A DNA stretch of 64,000 bases. It comes from Planctomycetota bacterium (GTDB lineage Bacteria > Planctomycetota > UBA1135 > UBA2386). Below, piece by piece: positions 26,468 to 34,002 of this stretch. A model generated the notes under the pieces. The model had not been told where the DNA came from, made no database searches, and was given only the letters and a program-made list of their open reading frames with translations. Position 1 is the stretch's first letter, and every line of letters begins with the position of its first letter. Both the position numbers and the translations under genes were made by a program. The stretch spans positions 123,725 through 187,724 of the forward strand of contig BJHM01000001.1 of the NCBI GenBank assembly GCA_014192625.1, given 5' to 3'.

Positions 26468-29446
26468 ATGCGTCGCCTGACGGTAACCCTCGTCACAATT
26501 GCGCTGCTTGCGATCGGCGCGCTGCTAGTGCGCGGGTGCTTCTTTGCGCCGGTGGCTCCGCCATTTGCAGGCGGCGCAAATGCTGGCAACGGCATTTCCC
26601 TGCAGCAATCCCAGGTGGGGGAAGGCATCGCGGTCGATACCGGTGCCGCGATCGGCGGCGCGGACTTGGTGCAAAAGCGCAGCGCCACCGCGGTGGCGCT
26701 TGAATACGCCGCCGAGCGCACAGGATATTGCGGTCGCGTGGTGTCGCGCAGTGGCATTGCAGTGCCGGGCATCACGGTGCGGCTGCTGCGGATTGCCATG
26801 GACTTGAACCTGGGTCTGGGCGTTCAGGTTGATGTGCTCGCGCAAGAACCATTGCACCCGCAACTCGAATCGGCGCGCGCGATCACTGCTGCGGACGGAC
26901 ATTTTCAGATCGATGGCGTGATGCCGCGCGGCATCTGCTTCTTGCGGTTGGAGTTCGCCGATGTGGAGTTGGCGCCAGTCGCGTTTCGCAGAGGGCAGGG
27001 CACCATGCTGCCTGTGCAGCGGACGCCGGTGCCGGGCGAAGTGATTGACCTCGGCGATGTGCGGCTCAAGGCCGGTAGCACGGCGATGGGCCGGGTGGTG
27101 GATGCTGCTGGCGAACCGGTGGCGAATGCGCTGGTGCGCGTCGCGCGGTTGCCGCCGTTGCCGAATGCCGCCTTGCCGATCGAGCGCCTGCAACCTGACG
27201 GCGCGCTGATCATTACCCGCCCGGGGCAGGTCAGAGTAATTGAGTTGCCGGAGTGGGTTGGCGAGGCGATGGCGCTGTTGCCGATCCCGATGACGACGAG
27301 TGCCAAAGATGGCGGGTTTGTTCTCAATGGCGTTGATGCGGGCGACAACGTGTTGGCAGTCACGACGCGCGGTCGTGGTTCGTTGTTGCGTCAAAGCCTC
27401 ATGGTCGCTGCCGACAGTGTTGTTGCGCTTGGCGACATCGCACTGCTGGTCGACGAATCGTTTGATGTGCTGGTGCGCGATGCTGCCGGGGAGCCGGTGG
27501 CTTCCGCGGAGGTGTTGCTCGCGCCCATGAGCACGGGTGCTCAGATTCACATTGCCGAGCGAGTAGGGCGCACCAACGCGGCAGGACGGATCTCAGTAGC
27601 CGGCATGCCGCGTGGCAGTGCAATCGCGGCGGCGCGGCGCAGTGGCAGCGATGCGTTTGTGGTCGGTGAGGCGAGTGCGATGGGGCGGCTTGTGACGGTT
27701 GTGCTGCCATCGGCCTGCAAGCTGGTGCTCACGATTGCGGATGACAAGGGGCACACGCTACAGCCCGTGCAATTGAAGATGCTCGATGGCGAACTAGGCT
27801 ATGGGGTGCTGGAGTTCGCCATGTTTGGTTTTGGGCGCGGCCTCGATTTGAAGCAGCGCGTACGCGTTCTTGAAGATGGCCGTCACGTCGTCGATGGGTT
27901 GCGGCCCGGTCGCTGGACTTTGGTGGTGGGCGCAAAAGGATTTGCTACTCAGTTGGTCCGCATTGAACTCCTGGCCGATCTGGATCGCACCATCACGCTA
28001 AAGCCGGCCCGTGCGTTGCGCGTGCGCGTGCTCGACGGAGATAGCGCGCCGGTTGTGGACGCTGCGATCACCATGGAATCGAAAGGCGGCTTTGATGCGC
28101 AGGTTCAGATTGACATGGGCATCGCGGTCGGACGCACGGACAGCGATGGCTTTTGCAGCGTGCGCGACTTGCCGACGGACGAGACTCGTCTCACCGCCAA
28201 TCACCCGCGTTTTGGCAAGGTGAACACGGTGGTGAGGGGCGCGCCAGCGGAGGTCACGCTGCAGTTTGGTCCGCCATCGGCGATCGTTGGCGTGCTAGTT
28301 GATGGTGGTCGCCCGCCAGCACCGGGCCGTTGGCTCATCGTTCTAAAGCGCGACTACGGCGGCAGTGACATGCCTGCATCACTGGAGGAGCCGCAGTTGA
28401 CCGTGCCCGACCTGTCTGGCGCGTTCGCGTTTCGTGCTCTGCAAGCTGGCGAGTATCGAGTCACCTCACAGGACTCTGCTGCTGATTTAGGGACGATCGC
28501 CAGCGTGATGGCATACATGGGCCGTGGCAAATCGATCATCCCGTGGAGCGAGGCGAAAGTAGATCTCAAGCCCGGGCAACAGGCCGAGGTTCGCATCGAC
28601 GCGCTCCTCCAATCGGTGCCGGTTGTGGGGCCAGGCGCAGTCGTGCGCGGCACGGTCACCATCGACGGCGCGCCGGGTGAGGGCGCGGTGGTGGTGGTGT
28701 CGAGCAAGCAGCCCGATGGCAACCAAACGAGTCGCGTGGATCGCTCTGGGACTTTCGATTTAGGTCGCGTGCCAGCTGGGTTGGTGCGGTTTGTGGTGGT
28801 GCCCAAGGAAGTGGCGAGCAGTCGTCTTTGGGAAAACCTGTTCAGTCACCATTTCGTGCGCGATCTCACGGTCGTCGATGGTGTCGCGCAGGAGTTGTCG
28901 ATCGACATCACGACCGGTTCGGTCGCGGGCGTGGTTTCCGATTGGCGCGGGGAACCGGTCGCAGGCTGCAAAATCGTTCTGTTTGACCGTGGTGGCGAGG
29001 GGCGATCCAGCGCGCTGCGAGTCGAACGCACAGACGCATCGGGCGCGTTCCACTTGGGGCAACTCCCAAGCGGAAAGTTTGAGGTGCAAGCCCAAAAAGA
29101 GGGCTACGGGCTCGCGAAGAGTGTGACTTTGGCTGTCACTGCTGGCAGTGAGGCTGCCCCGCTGCTGCTGTCACTGCGTGCAACGGCGAAGGTTGTGGGG
29201 CGCGTCGAGGTCCGCGGAATCCAGCAGCATGCGGCGATTGGGATCACGCTGACTCCACTTGATGGTGGCGATCCGGTGCGCGGTGGCGCGCTCGCCGAGG
29301 GGCCTTTCGAATTGAAGGACGTGCCCGAGGGCCGCTATCGCGTAGCCCTGCAATGGTGGCTTGACAAGGTCAGCTACGCGGCTGGCGAACTGGATGTGAT
29401 CGCACCGCGTACCAACGATGTCGTCTTGGTGCCGCAGGTGAAGTGA
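26468..29446 (+). CDS. Large exported protein with multiple carboxypeptidase-regulatory-like (Ig-fold) repeats
   Basis: 992 residues. An N-terminal membrane segment (TLVTIALLAIGALLV) is followed by a short linker and about eight repeats that each begin with a GxVxDxxGxPVxGAxV-type strand. Examples are GYCGRVVSRSGIAVPGITV, AMGRVVDAAGEPVANALVRV, DVLVRDAAGEPVASAEVLL, GVVSDWRGEPVAGCKIVLF and KVVGRVEVRGIQQHAAIGIT, with FxLxxLPxGxY/F-type closing strands. These transthyretin-like modules occur in TonB receptors and surface adhesins. Here no peptidase, kinase or receptor domain is attached, so it is likely a structural periplasmic or surface protein anchored by its N-terminal helix. It is preceded by the HEAT-repeat gene and is convergent with a small lipoprotein gene. 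Confidence 0.85.
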   Translation: MRRLTVTLVTIALLAIGALLVRGCFFAPVAPPFAGGANAGNGISLQQSQVGEGIAVDTGAAIGGADLVQKRSATAVALEYAAERTGYCGRVVSRSGIAVPGITVRLLRIAMDLNLGLGVQVDVLAQEPLHPQLESARAITAADGHFQIDGVMPRGICFLRLEFADVELAPVAFRRGQGTMLPVQRTPVPGEVIDLGDVRLKAGSTAMGRVVDAAGEPVANALVRVARLPPLPNAALPIERLQPDGALIITRPGQVRVIELPEWVGEAMALLPIPMTTSAKDGGFVLNGVDAGDNVLAVTTRGRGSLLRQSLMVAADSVVALGDIALLVDESFDVLVRDAAGEPVASAEVLLAPMSTGAQIHIAERVGRTNAAGRISVAGMPRGSAIAAARRSGSDAFVVGEASAMGRLVTVVLPSACKLVLTIADDKGHTLQPVQLKMLDGELGYGVLEFAMFGFGRGLDLKQRVRVLEDGRHVVDGLRPGRWTLVVGAKGFATQLVRIELLADLDRTITLKPARALRVRVLDGDSAPVVDAAITMESKGGFDAQVQIDMGIAVGRTDSDGFCSVRDLPTDETRLTANHPRFGKVNTVVRGAPAEVTLQFGPPSAIVGVLVDGGRPPAPGRWLIVLKRDYGGSDMPASLEEPQLTVPDLSGAFAFRALQAGEYRVTSQDSAADLGTIASVMAYMGRGKSIIPWSEAKVDLKPGQQAEVRIDALLQSVPVVGPGAVVRGTVTIDGAPGEGAVVVVSSKQPDGNQTSRVDRSGTFDLGRVPAGLVRFVVVPKEVASSRLWENLFSHHFVRDLTVVDGVAQELSIDITTGSVAGVVSDWRGEPVAGCKIVLFDRGGEGRSSALRVERTDASGAFHLGQLPSGKFEVQAQKEGYGLAKSVTLAVTAGSEAAPLLLSLRATAKVVGRVEVRGIQQHAAIGITLTPLDGGDPVRGGALAEGPFELKDVPEGRYRVALQWWLDKVSYAAGELDVIAPRTNDVVLVPQVK

Positions 29447-29470
29447 CCACGCCGGTCCGATGTTTTTGGC

Positions 29471-29935
29471 CTACTTGTTCTGATCGGGGACCAGCAACAA
29501 AGCGACTGCTTCCCAGCGTTTTTTTTCGGTGCTCCATGCGTAGCGGCAACTCGACATGCTGCCATCGGCATGCTCGTACCATTCCATGCCACGATCATCG
29601 ACGAGGAGCGCAGTCACCGCAGGCAAGGTGTGGTCGGACTTCACGCTTGGCGGTTTGGCGACACCATTGAGGGCTGGCAGTTGCGTTCCATTGGGCAGCG
29701 TGAGAACCGGAGTGCCTGCCGCAGGTGTCTGCATAGTTGCTAACGGGGTGCGTGTGTCGCGCGGCAGTGAGGACAGCACGTTGGGATCCAGATCCTTGCG
29801 GTCGAGGATCAGTGGGACCTTTGGAGTTGCTGGTTGCCAAGACCTCGGCGATGCGGTGGACAGGTCGCTGCCGCTTTGCGAGGTATGGCAGGCGATGGCA
29901 AGCAAGAGTGAGAACGGTGCGAGCCTTAGGAGCAT
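29471..29935 (-). CDS. Small lipoprotein of unknown function
   Basis: 154 residues from ATG 29935, selected because it begins a lipoprotein signal (MLLRLAPFSLLLAIAC, Cys16); the open frame extends 73 codons upstream but overlaps aroA on the opposite strand. A proline- and threonine-rich central part is followed by a compact C-terminal motif with VDDRGMEWYEHADGSMSSCRY and WEAVALLLVPD. I do not recognise the family. It is divergent from aroA with only 76 bases between the starts, so they may share a promoter region. Confidence 0.65.
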   Translation of the reverse strand: MLLRLAPFSLLLAIACHTSQSGSDLSTASPRSWQPATPKVPLILDRKDLDPNVLSSLPRDTRTPLATMQTPAAGTPVLTLPNGTQLPALNGVAKPPSVKSDHTLPAVTALLVDDRGMEWYEHADGSMSSCRYAWSTEKKRWEAVALLLVPDQNK

Positions 29936-30011
29936 TCGCGTGATGCTAAGCCGAGCGCGGCGCAGCTTCACCTTTGGCAATAAGGTTGGCGACAGGGGCG
30001 TGTGCGTCACA

Positions 30012-31319
30012 ATGGCGGCCGCCATGAAAAGTCCGTTGCCAATGCCAATCGAAGTAGCGCGCGGGCGGAGTCCCGTGCCGTTCGTGGCGCAAGTACAAGG
30101 CTCCAAGTCGATGACCAATCGCGCCCTGTTGCTCGCGGCGATGGCGAAGGGCACGACGGTGATTCACGGCGGCCTGCACAGTGACGACACCGAGCGCCTT
30201 GCTGCAGCATTGGCAGCATTTGGTGGGTTGCGGGTAGTCGCCACGCAAAGCGGCTTCCTCATCGAGCGGGCGCAAGGGCGGCTTTCGGCGCCGATCGCGC
30301 CGATCGATCTCGGCGGATCTGCCACCGGCGCGCGGTTTTTGCTCGCGTTTGCGGCCGTGGTCGATGGCTGCACGGTGGTGACCGGTGACGCGCGGTTGTG
30401 CGAACGGCCGATGTCTGATGTGCTCGAATCGCTGGCCGCGATGGGCATTCGTTGCGAGTGCCTTCGACTGCCGGGCTGCCTGCCGGTGCGGGTGCACGGT
30501 GGCGCGCCGCGCAGTCGTCAGTGGTCCGTGGCGGCCAGTGCGAGTTCGCAGTTTGCGAGCGCGCTCGTGTTGCTCGCCAGTCAATGCGAAGGGGAGGTCA
30601 TCGAGATCGCGCTCACGGGCCAAGTGGTCTCGCAGCCATACCTAGCGATGACCTGTTCGATGCTGCGGCAATGCGGCGTGCAAGTCGAGATGTCTGACCG
30701 AACGATTCTCGTCACGCCAACCATCCCTGCGATCGAGCAGATCATGGTCGAGCCGGATGCGAGCAGCCTTTCGTATTGGTTCGCGATTGCTGCCGTCACC
30801 GGCACCACGGTGGCGGCACACGGCATCGGCGCCGCATCGCAGCAGGGCGACATTGGGTTTGTGAATCTGCTTTCACAGATGGGATGCCGCACGACGCTTG
30901 CGGCAGATTACGTGGTCGTAACGGGTATGCCGCTGCGCGGCATCGATGTCGATCTCGGCGGGCAACCGGATGTGGCGCTCACGCTGGCTGTGATTGCGCC
31001 GTTCGCACAGGGCGTGACCAAGATCCGCAACATTGCACAGCTACGCTTGAAAGAGAGTGACCGGATCGGCGCTGCCGCACTGGCCCTCGCGGACATGGGG
31101 GTCTTGTGTGAGGTGAGTCATGATGCGTTGATCATCCACCCAGCGAAGGTGCGCGGGGCGCAGGTCCGCACATTCGGCGACCACCGGATGGCGCTGTCGT
31201 TTTCAATCCCGGGACTAATGGTGCCCGGGATCGTCATCGACGACGGGGGGTGCGTGTCGAAGTCGTTCCCGGGCTATTGGTCCGAACTGGCGCGCTGGCG
31301 TGCGCATCACGAAGGGTAG
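30012..31319 (+). CDS. aroA: 3-phosphoshikimate 1-carboxyvinyltransferase (EPSP synthase)
   Basis: 435-residue cytosolic enzyme of the shikimate pathway that joins PEP and shikimate-3-phosphate. The start at ATG 30012 gives normal family length; the open frame runs much further upstream across the divergent gene, and ATG 30024 is an alternative. Motifs are QGSKSMTNRALLLAAMA (substrate-binding Lys), DLGGSATGARFL, ASASSQFASALVLLA, EPDASSLSYWFAIAA, RLKESDRIGAAALAL and TFGDHRMALSFSI. The first substrate motif has GSKSMTNR, the standard form, while LGGSATGAR replaces the usual NAGTxxR loop, a noticeable variation near the PEP site. It is monocistronic. The downstream region is AT-richer and structured. 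Confidence 0.93.
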   Translation: MAAAMKSPLPMPIEVARGRSPVPFVAQVQGSKSMTNRALLLAAMAKGTTVIHGGLHSDDTERLAAALAAFGGLRVVATQSGFLIERAQGRLSAPIAPIDLGGSATGARFLLAFAAVVDGCTVVTGDARLCERPMSDVLESLAAMGIRCECLRLPGCLPVRVHGGAPRSRQWSVAASASSQFASALVLLASQCEGEVIEIALTGQVVSQPYLAMTCSMLRQCGVQVEMSDRTILVTPTIPAIEQIMVEPDASSLSYWFAIAAVTGTTVAAHGIGAASQQGDIGFVNLLSQMGCRTTLAADYVVVTGMPLRGIDVDLGGQPDVALTLAVIAPFAQGVTKIRNIAQLRLKESDRIGAAALALADMGVLCEVSHDALIIHPAKVRGAQVRTFGDHRMALSFSIPGLMVPGIVIDDGGCVSKSFPGYWSELARWRAHHEG

Positions 31320-31364
31320 GGGATGAGGTTTGTCGTGTTGCTTTGCCATGCGCTGTTTGGTGCC

Positions 31365-31437
31365 TTCCGATATAAGAGACAATCGGAAAGCTCTGCAGGA
31401 TGAGGCACTTTTTAAGCAGAGCCACCGGGGGTTGGCT
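31365..31437 (+). ncRNA. Candidate structured RNA element with mutually exclusive stems
   Basis: Two perfect 7-bp stems are separated by one base (31365-31388 and 31390-31422). The 3' arm of the second, GCAGAGCC, overlaps AGCCA, which can pair instead with TGGCT at 31433-31437. Alternative pairing of this kind is typical of attenuators and riboswitches. No known RNA family is recognised, and the strand is a guess from the neighbouring rightward genes. Confidence 0.3.
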
Positions 31438-31511
31438 AAGCGTTAAATGCTCCAGAGCCTGCAAGATCAATCATTAGAGGGCATGGACAGCAGGGTTTAC
31501 TGTTAGAGGCA

Positions 31512-31547
31512 TGTGCTCGTTACAGTCAACAAACTGTAACGAGCACA
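31512..31547. repeat. Perfect 15-bp inverted repeat (hairpin with 6-nt loop)
   Basis: TGTGCTCGTTACAGT at 31512-31526 is followed by the loop CAACAA and the exact reverse complement at 31533-31547. No T-tract follows on either strand, so it is not a standard intrinsic terminator. It could be an operator for a dimeric regulator, an mRNA-stabilising hairpin or the end of a mobile element. Confidence 0.9.
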
Positions 31548-31881
31548 CCATTTCAAACCATGTTGGTAGCCATTAGCAATGGCTGTGCCTTTTTGGTGGC
31601 ATTTCACACAGGGGACGCCGGATAGAGATAGTCGGAGGTTCTTTAGGGCAATCATCTGCTGATGGCATGGGCCTCATTTTGATTCATCGAATTCTGGTGG
31701 GCTTGGCCCTGATGAATTGCGGATGTGCCTGCGCAATCCCCGCACAGGTAGATGCTTCCGAACCGATCGGTAAAAGCTGCCGAGCCTTAGGCTGCCAATC
31801 TCGAGTCCTTCGCCTTCGGAATTCCCGCGCCCTGCTTATGCCACGTTTGCCGAGAGCGCGGCGGTCTGCTTCCATTTCATA

Positions 31882-32988
31882 ATGCCCCGAGCTTCGTTGT
31901 TATCGCGCCTTCTGCTAGCACTTGGCGCGTTGTTGCTCGCACTTACCGCCGGGGAGTTGGTGTTCCGCTGGTTTGGGCCACCGATATTGCCGACCTCAGG
32001 CTTCATTTTGACGCCAGCGGGTGAGCGCGTCCCGTCGAGCGAGATTTACCACTACATGGTTCGTCGGGGCAATATCTCGGACGAGGGCGAGGGGCCGCGC
32101 GGCCACTTGCAGCCCAACTTCGAGGCGCGCATGGGCTACGACCAGCCAATGTGGAGCTACTACGATAAGGACGGCTGTATCACGACTAAGAACAACAGTC
32201 TCGGCTTCCGTGACGATGAGTTTTTGGTGCGGAAGCCTGCGGGCGAGTTCCGCGTGCTCGCGCTCGGGGATTCCTTTACCTACGGCATGGGCGTGCAGGC
32301 GCATGACAATTGGCCGACGGTGCTGGAACGGATGCTGCAAGCCGACCGCGGCGGCGCAGTGCAAGTAATCAATGCTGGCATGGCGTGCGGCAATGGCGCG
32401 CGGTCGGCGGCTGAATATGCGCCGTGGCTCGAACGCGAAGGGATGGGCTTTGCTCCAGACATGGTCGTCCTCGGCTTTTGCCTCAACGACATCTCAGATG
32501 GTATTCCGATGCTCAGCTATCTGCCGCCGGCCTACCAGCCGACGTTCTTTGGCGTCAGTCGCATACTAGATTCCCTGGTGATGCGAGCCAGGCTGCGCGC
32601 CGCACGTATGGAGGACAGAAAGTCAGCGATCGACGCGCTGATTGACGCCGAGCCTAAGCGTTGGCTTCAGGTGCAGGAAGGGATGCAGAAGCTGCAGCAA
32701 CTTTGTTTAGCTGCGAAGATCCCATTTGTGGTCGCGGTGTTCCCGATGATCAGCCAGCTCGATGGCCAGTATCCATACGGCAGGATCCACGAGATGGTTG
32801 CTACGTTCTGTCTCGCTCGCGGCATCCACTGCGTGGACCTGCTGCCGGCATTTCGCGGCCGCGCCGACCAATCACTGTGGGTCCATTTCACGGATCAGCA
32901 CCCCAACGATGTGGGGCATCAAATCATGGCAGAGCAGATCTTTGCTTTGTTGCGTGCTCAGCAACTGCTGCCGCCGAAAGCCAGGTAG
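31882..32988 (+). CDS. SGNH/GDSL-fold hydrolase-like protein, membrane anchored (copy 1)
   Basis: 368 residues. An N-terminal membrane helix or signal anchor (residues 8-27) is followed by a conserved region ending in YYDKDGCITTKNNSLGFRDDEF, then block I of the SGNH fold, LALGDSFTYGMGV (nucleophile Ser). VINAGMACGNGA (Gly block II), VVLGFCLNDISDG (Asn block III) and FTDQHPNDVGH (catalytic Asp-x-x-His block V) follow. All catalytic blocks are present. Sequence resembles the leftward gene at 37182-38264 throughout, including YxDKDG and NSLGFRD, so the two are paralogues. It is convergent with an FGE-fold lipoprotein gene. It probably acts on an envelope-located ester or acyl group, as such proteins often modify exopolysaccharide; the substrate is unknown. 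Confidence 0.85.
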   Translation: MPRASLLSRLLLALGALLLALTAGELVFRWFGPPILPTSGFILTPAGERVPSSEIYHYMVRRGNISDEGEGPRGHLQPNFEARMGYDQPMWSYYDKDGCITTKNNSLGFRDDEFLVRKPAGEFRVLALGDSFTYGMGVQAHDNWPTVLERMLQADRGGAVQVINAGMACGNGARSAAEYAPWLEREGMGFAPDMVVLGFCLNDISDGIPMLSYLPPAYQPTFFGVSRILDSLVMRARLRAARMEDRKSAIDALIDAEPKRWLQVQEGMQKLQQLCLAAKIPFVVAVFPMISQLDGQYPYGRIHEMVATFCLARGIHCVDLLPAFRGRADQSLWVHFTDQHPNDVGHQIMAEQIFALLRAQQLLPPKAR

Positions 32989-33085
32989 CCGAGGCCGTAT
33001 CGCGCAGTTCGAAAGCCAGCGATTAGGTTGTGGCGCACGGCTTTAGTTGAGCGCAGTCCCCGCCGACAGAATCGTCGCCGAACCG

Positions 33086-33946
33086 CTAGTCGAGGGAGCG
33101 TGCCGGCCGAAAACCGTAGAAGCTGCCACGGCGCATCGTCACGTTGAGTTCTTCCGCCGCGCGTAAGGAAGGCAGCGGACCTGGAATCGTAAACCATGAC
33201 CCGCCGCGCATCGTGTGGCCGAGGCCTTGCGCGGGGCCGGATGGATCTGTGATGCGAGCGCCATCGCCATAGCCTTGCACAAACCAATCACTGCAGTATT
33301 CCCAAACGTTGCCAAGCATGTCGTGCAGGCCAAATAGGTTTTTCTGCCGCGTCGCCACCGGTTGTGGCCCGTCCTTGCTGTTGATGTGGAACCACGCGTG
33401 GTCGGAGAGTGTGCGCTGCGTGCGCCATGGCCCTTGCTCCTCGGTGAGTCCGCCGCGCGCTGCGCGTTCCCACTCGGCTTCGGTGGGCAGGCGGTAGCCG
33501 TAGGTTGCGCAAAAGTCCGCGGCTTCGTCGAACAGCAAGTGCGTCATCGGATGCTGTGGCGAACGTTTGGAGATCGGTGCCGTGCTATTGCCGCCGTGTT
33601 CCAGCACGAAGCGTTGCCACTGCGCTACGGTCACTTCGGTCTCGGCGAGCAGGTAGTCGCGCGTCAACTCGACTTCGTGTGGCGGCATCTCGAGGTCGGA
33701 ACTCATGCTGCCCATCGTGAACGTGCCCTTTGGCACGCGACAAAACACGATCCCGGTGCGCGGGTCTTTGAGGCGGGTAAGGGGATGCGCCGGATCCAAG
33801 TCCTGCCACATCTTTGGCAGGGCATCGCGGGTGAGCTGCGCCTTGGCTGCCGAAGACATTGGTCTGCGAGCAGGGGCCTCGGCGCTGCTGCCGCATGCAG
33901 CCAGTAGCAGCAGCGTGGTCCATGTGGCGCGCAGGGTGATGGCCAT
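33086..33946 (-). CDS. FGE-sulfatase-fold (SUMF1) lipoprotein lacking FGE cysteines (copy 1)
   Basis: 286 residues from ATG 33946, which starts a lipoprotein signal (lipobox LAAC). An upstream GTG at 34006 overlaps the helicase stop (GTGA) and is an alternative start. The chosen start gives exactly the same length as the paralogue at 36302-37162. The domain runs from RLKDPRTGIVFCRVPKGTFTMGS through LLAETEVTVAQWQRF, YGYRLPTEAEWERAARGG, LFGLHDMLGNVWEYCSDWF and MRGGSWFTIPGP to GFRPARS. In true formylglycine-generating enzymes the GGSW strand is followed by the copper-binding cysteine pair, which is absent here. It is therefore more likely a structural or binding protein with this C-type-lectin-like fold than a sulfatase activator. 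Confidence 0.87.
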   Translation of the reverse strand: MAITLRATWTTLLLLAACGSSAEAPARRPMSSAAKAQLTRDALPKMWQDLDPAHPLTRLKDPRTGIVFCRVPKGTFTMGSMSSDLEMPPHEVELTRDYLLAETEVTVAQWQRFVLEHGGNSTAPISKRSPQHPMTHLLFDEAADFCATYGYRLPTEAEWERAARGGLTEEQGPWRTQRTLSDHAWFHINSKDGPQPVATRQKNLFGLHDMLGNVWEYCSDWFVQGYGDGARITDPSGPAQGLGHTMRGGSWFTIPGPLPSLRAAEELNVTMRRGSFYGFRPARSLD

Positions 33947-34002
33947 GCGCAGGAGATTGGCAGAACCGCAGGCGCTTGGAAAGCGTTGCCTGCGGCGCGC
34001 GG

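Larger units (their letters stand above)
31320..31881. other. AT-richer intergenic region with several hairpins; possible structured RNA
   Basis: 562 bases between aroA and the SGNH gene. Four inverted repeats stand out. They are TTCCGAT/ATCGGAA (31365-31388), GCTCTGC/GCAGAGC (31390-31422), TGTGCTCGTTACAGT and its exact complement (31512-31547), and AGCCATT-AGC-AATGGCT (31568-31584) followed six bases later by five T residues. A 71-codon frame (31667-31882) with a hydrophobic start ends on the SGNH start codon, but it has no recognisable domain. Confidence 0.6.

Noticed and set aside
31667..31882. 71-codon frame with hydrophobic start before SGNH copy 1
   Set aside because: Its second half is arginine-rich and featureless; no ribosome site. 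Possible decayed leader, not supported as a gene.
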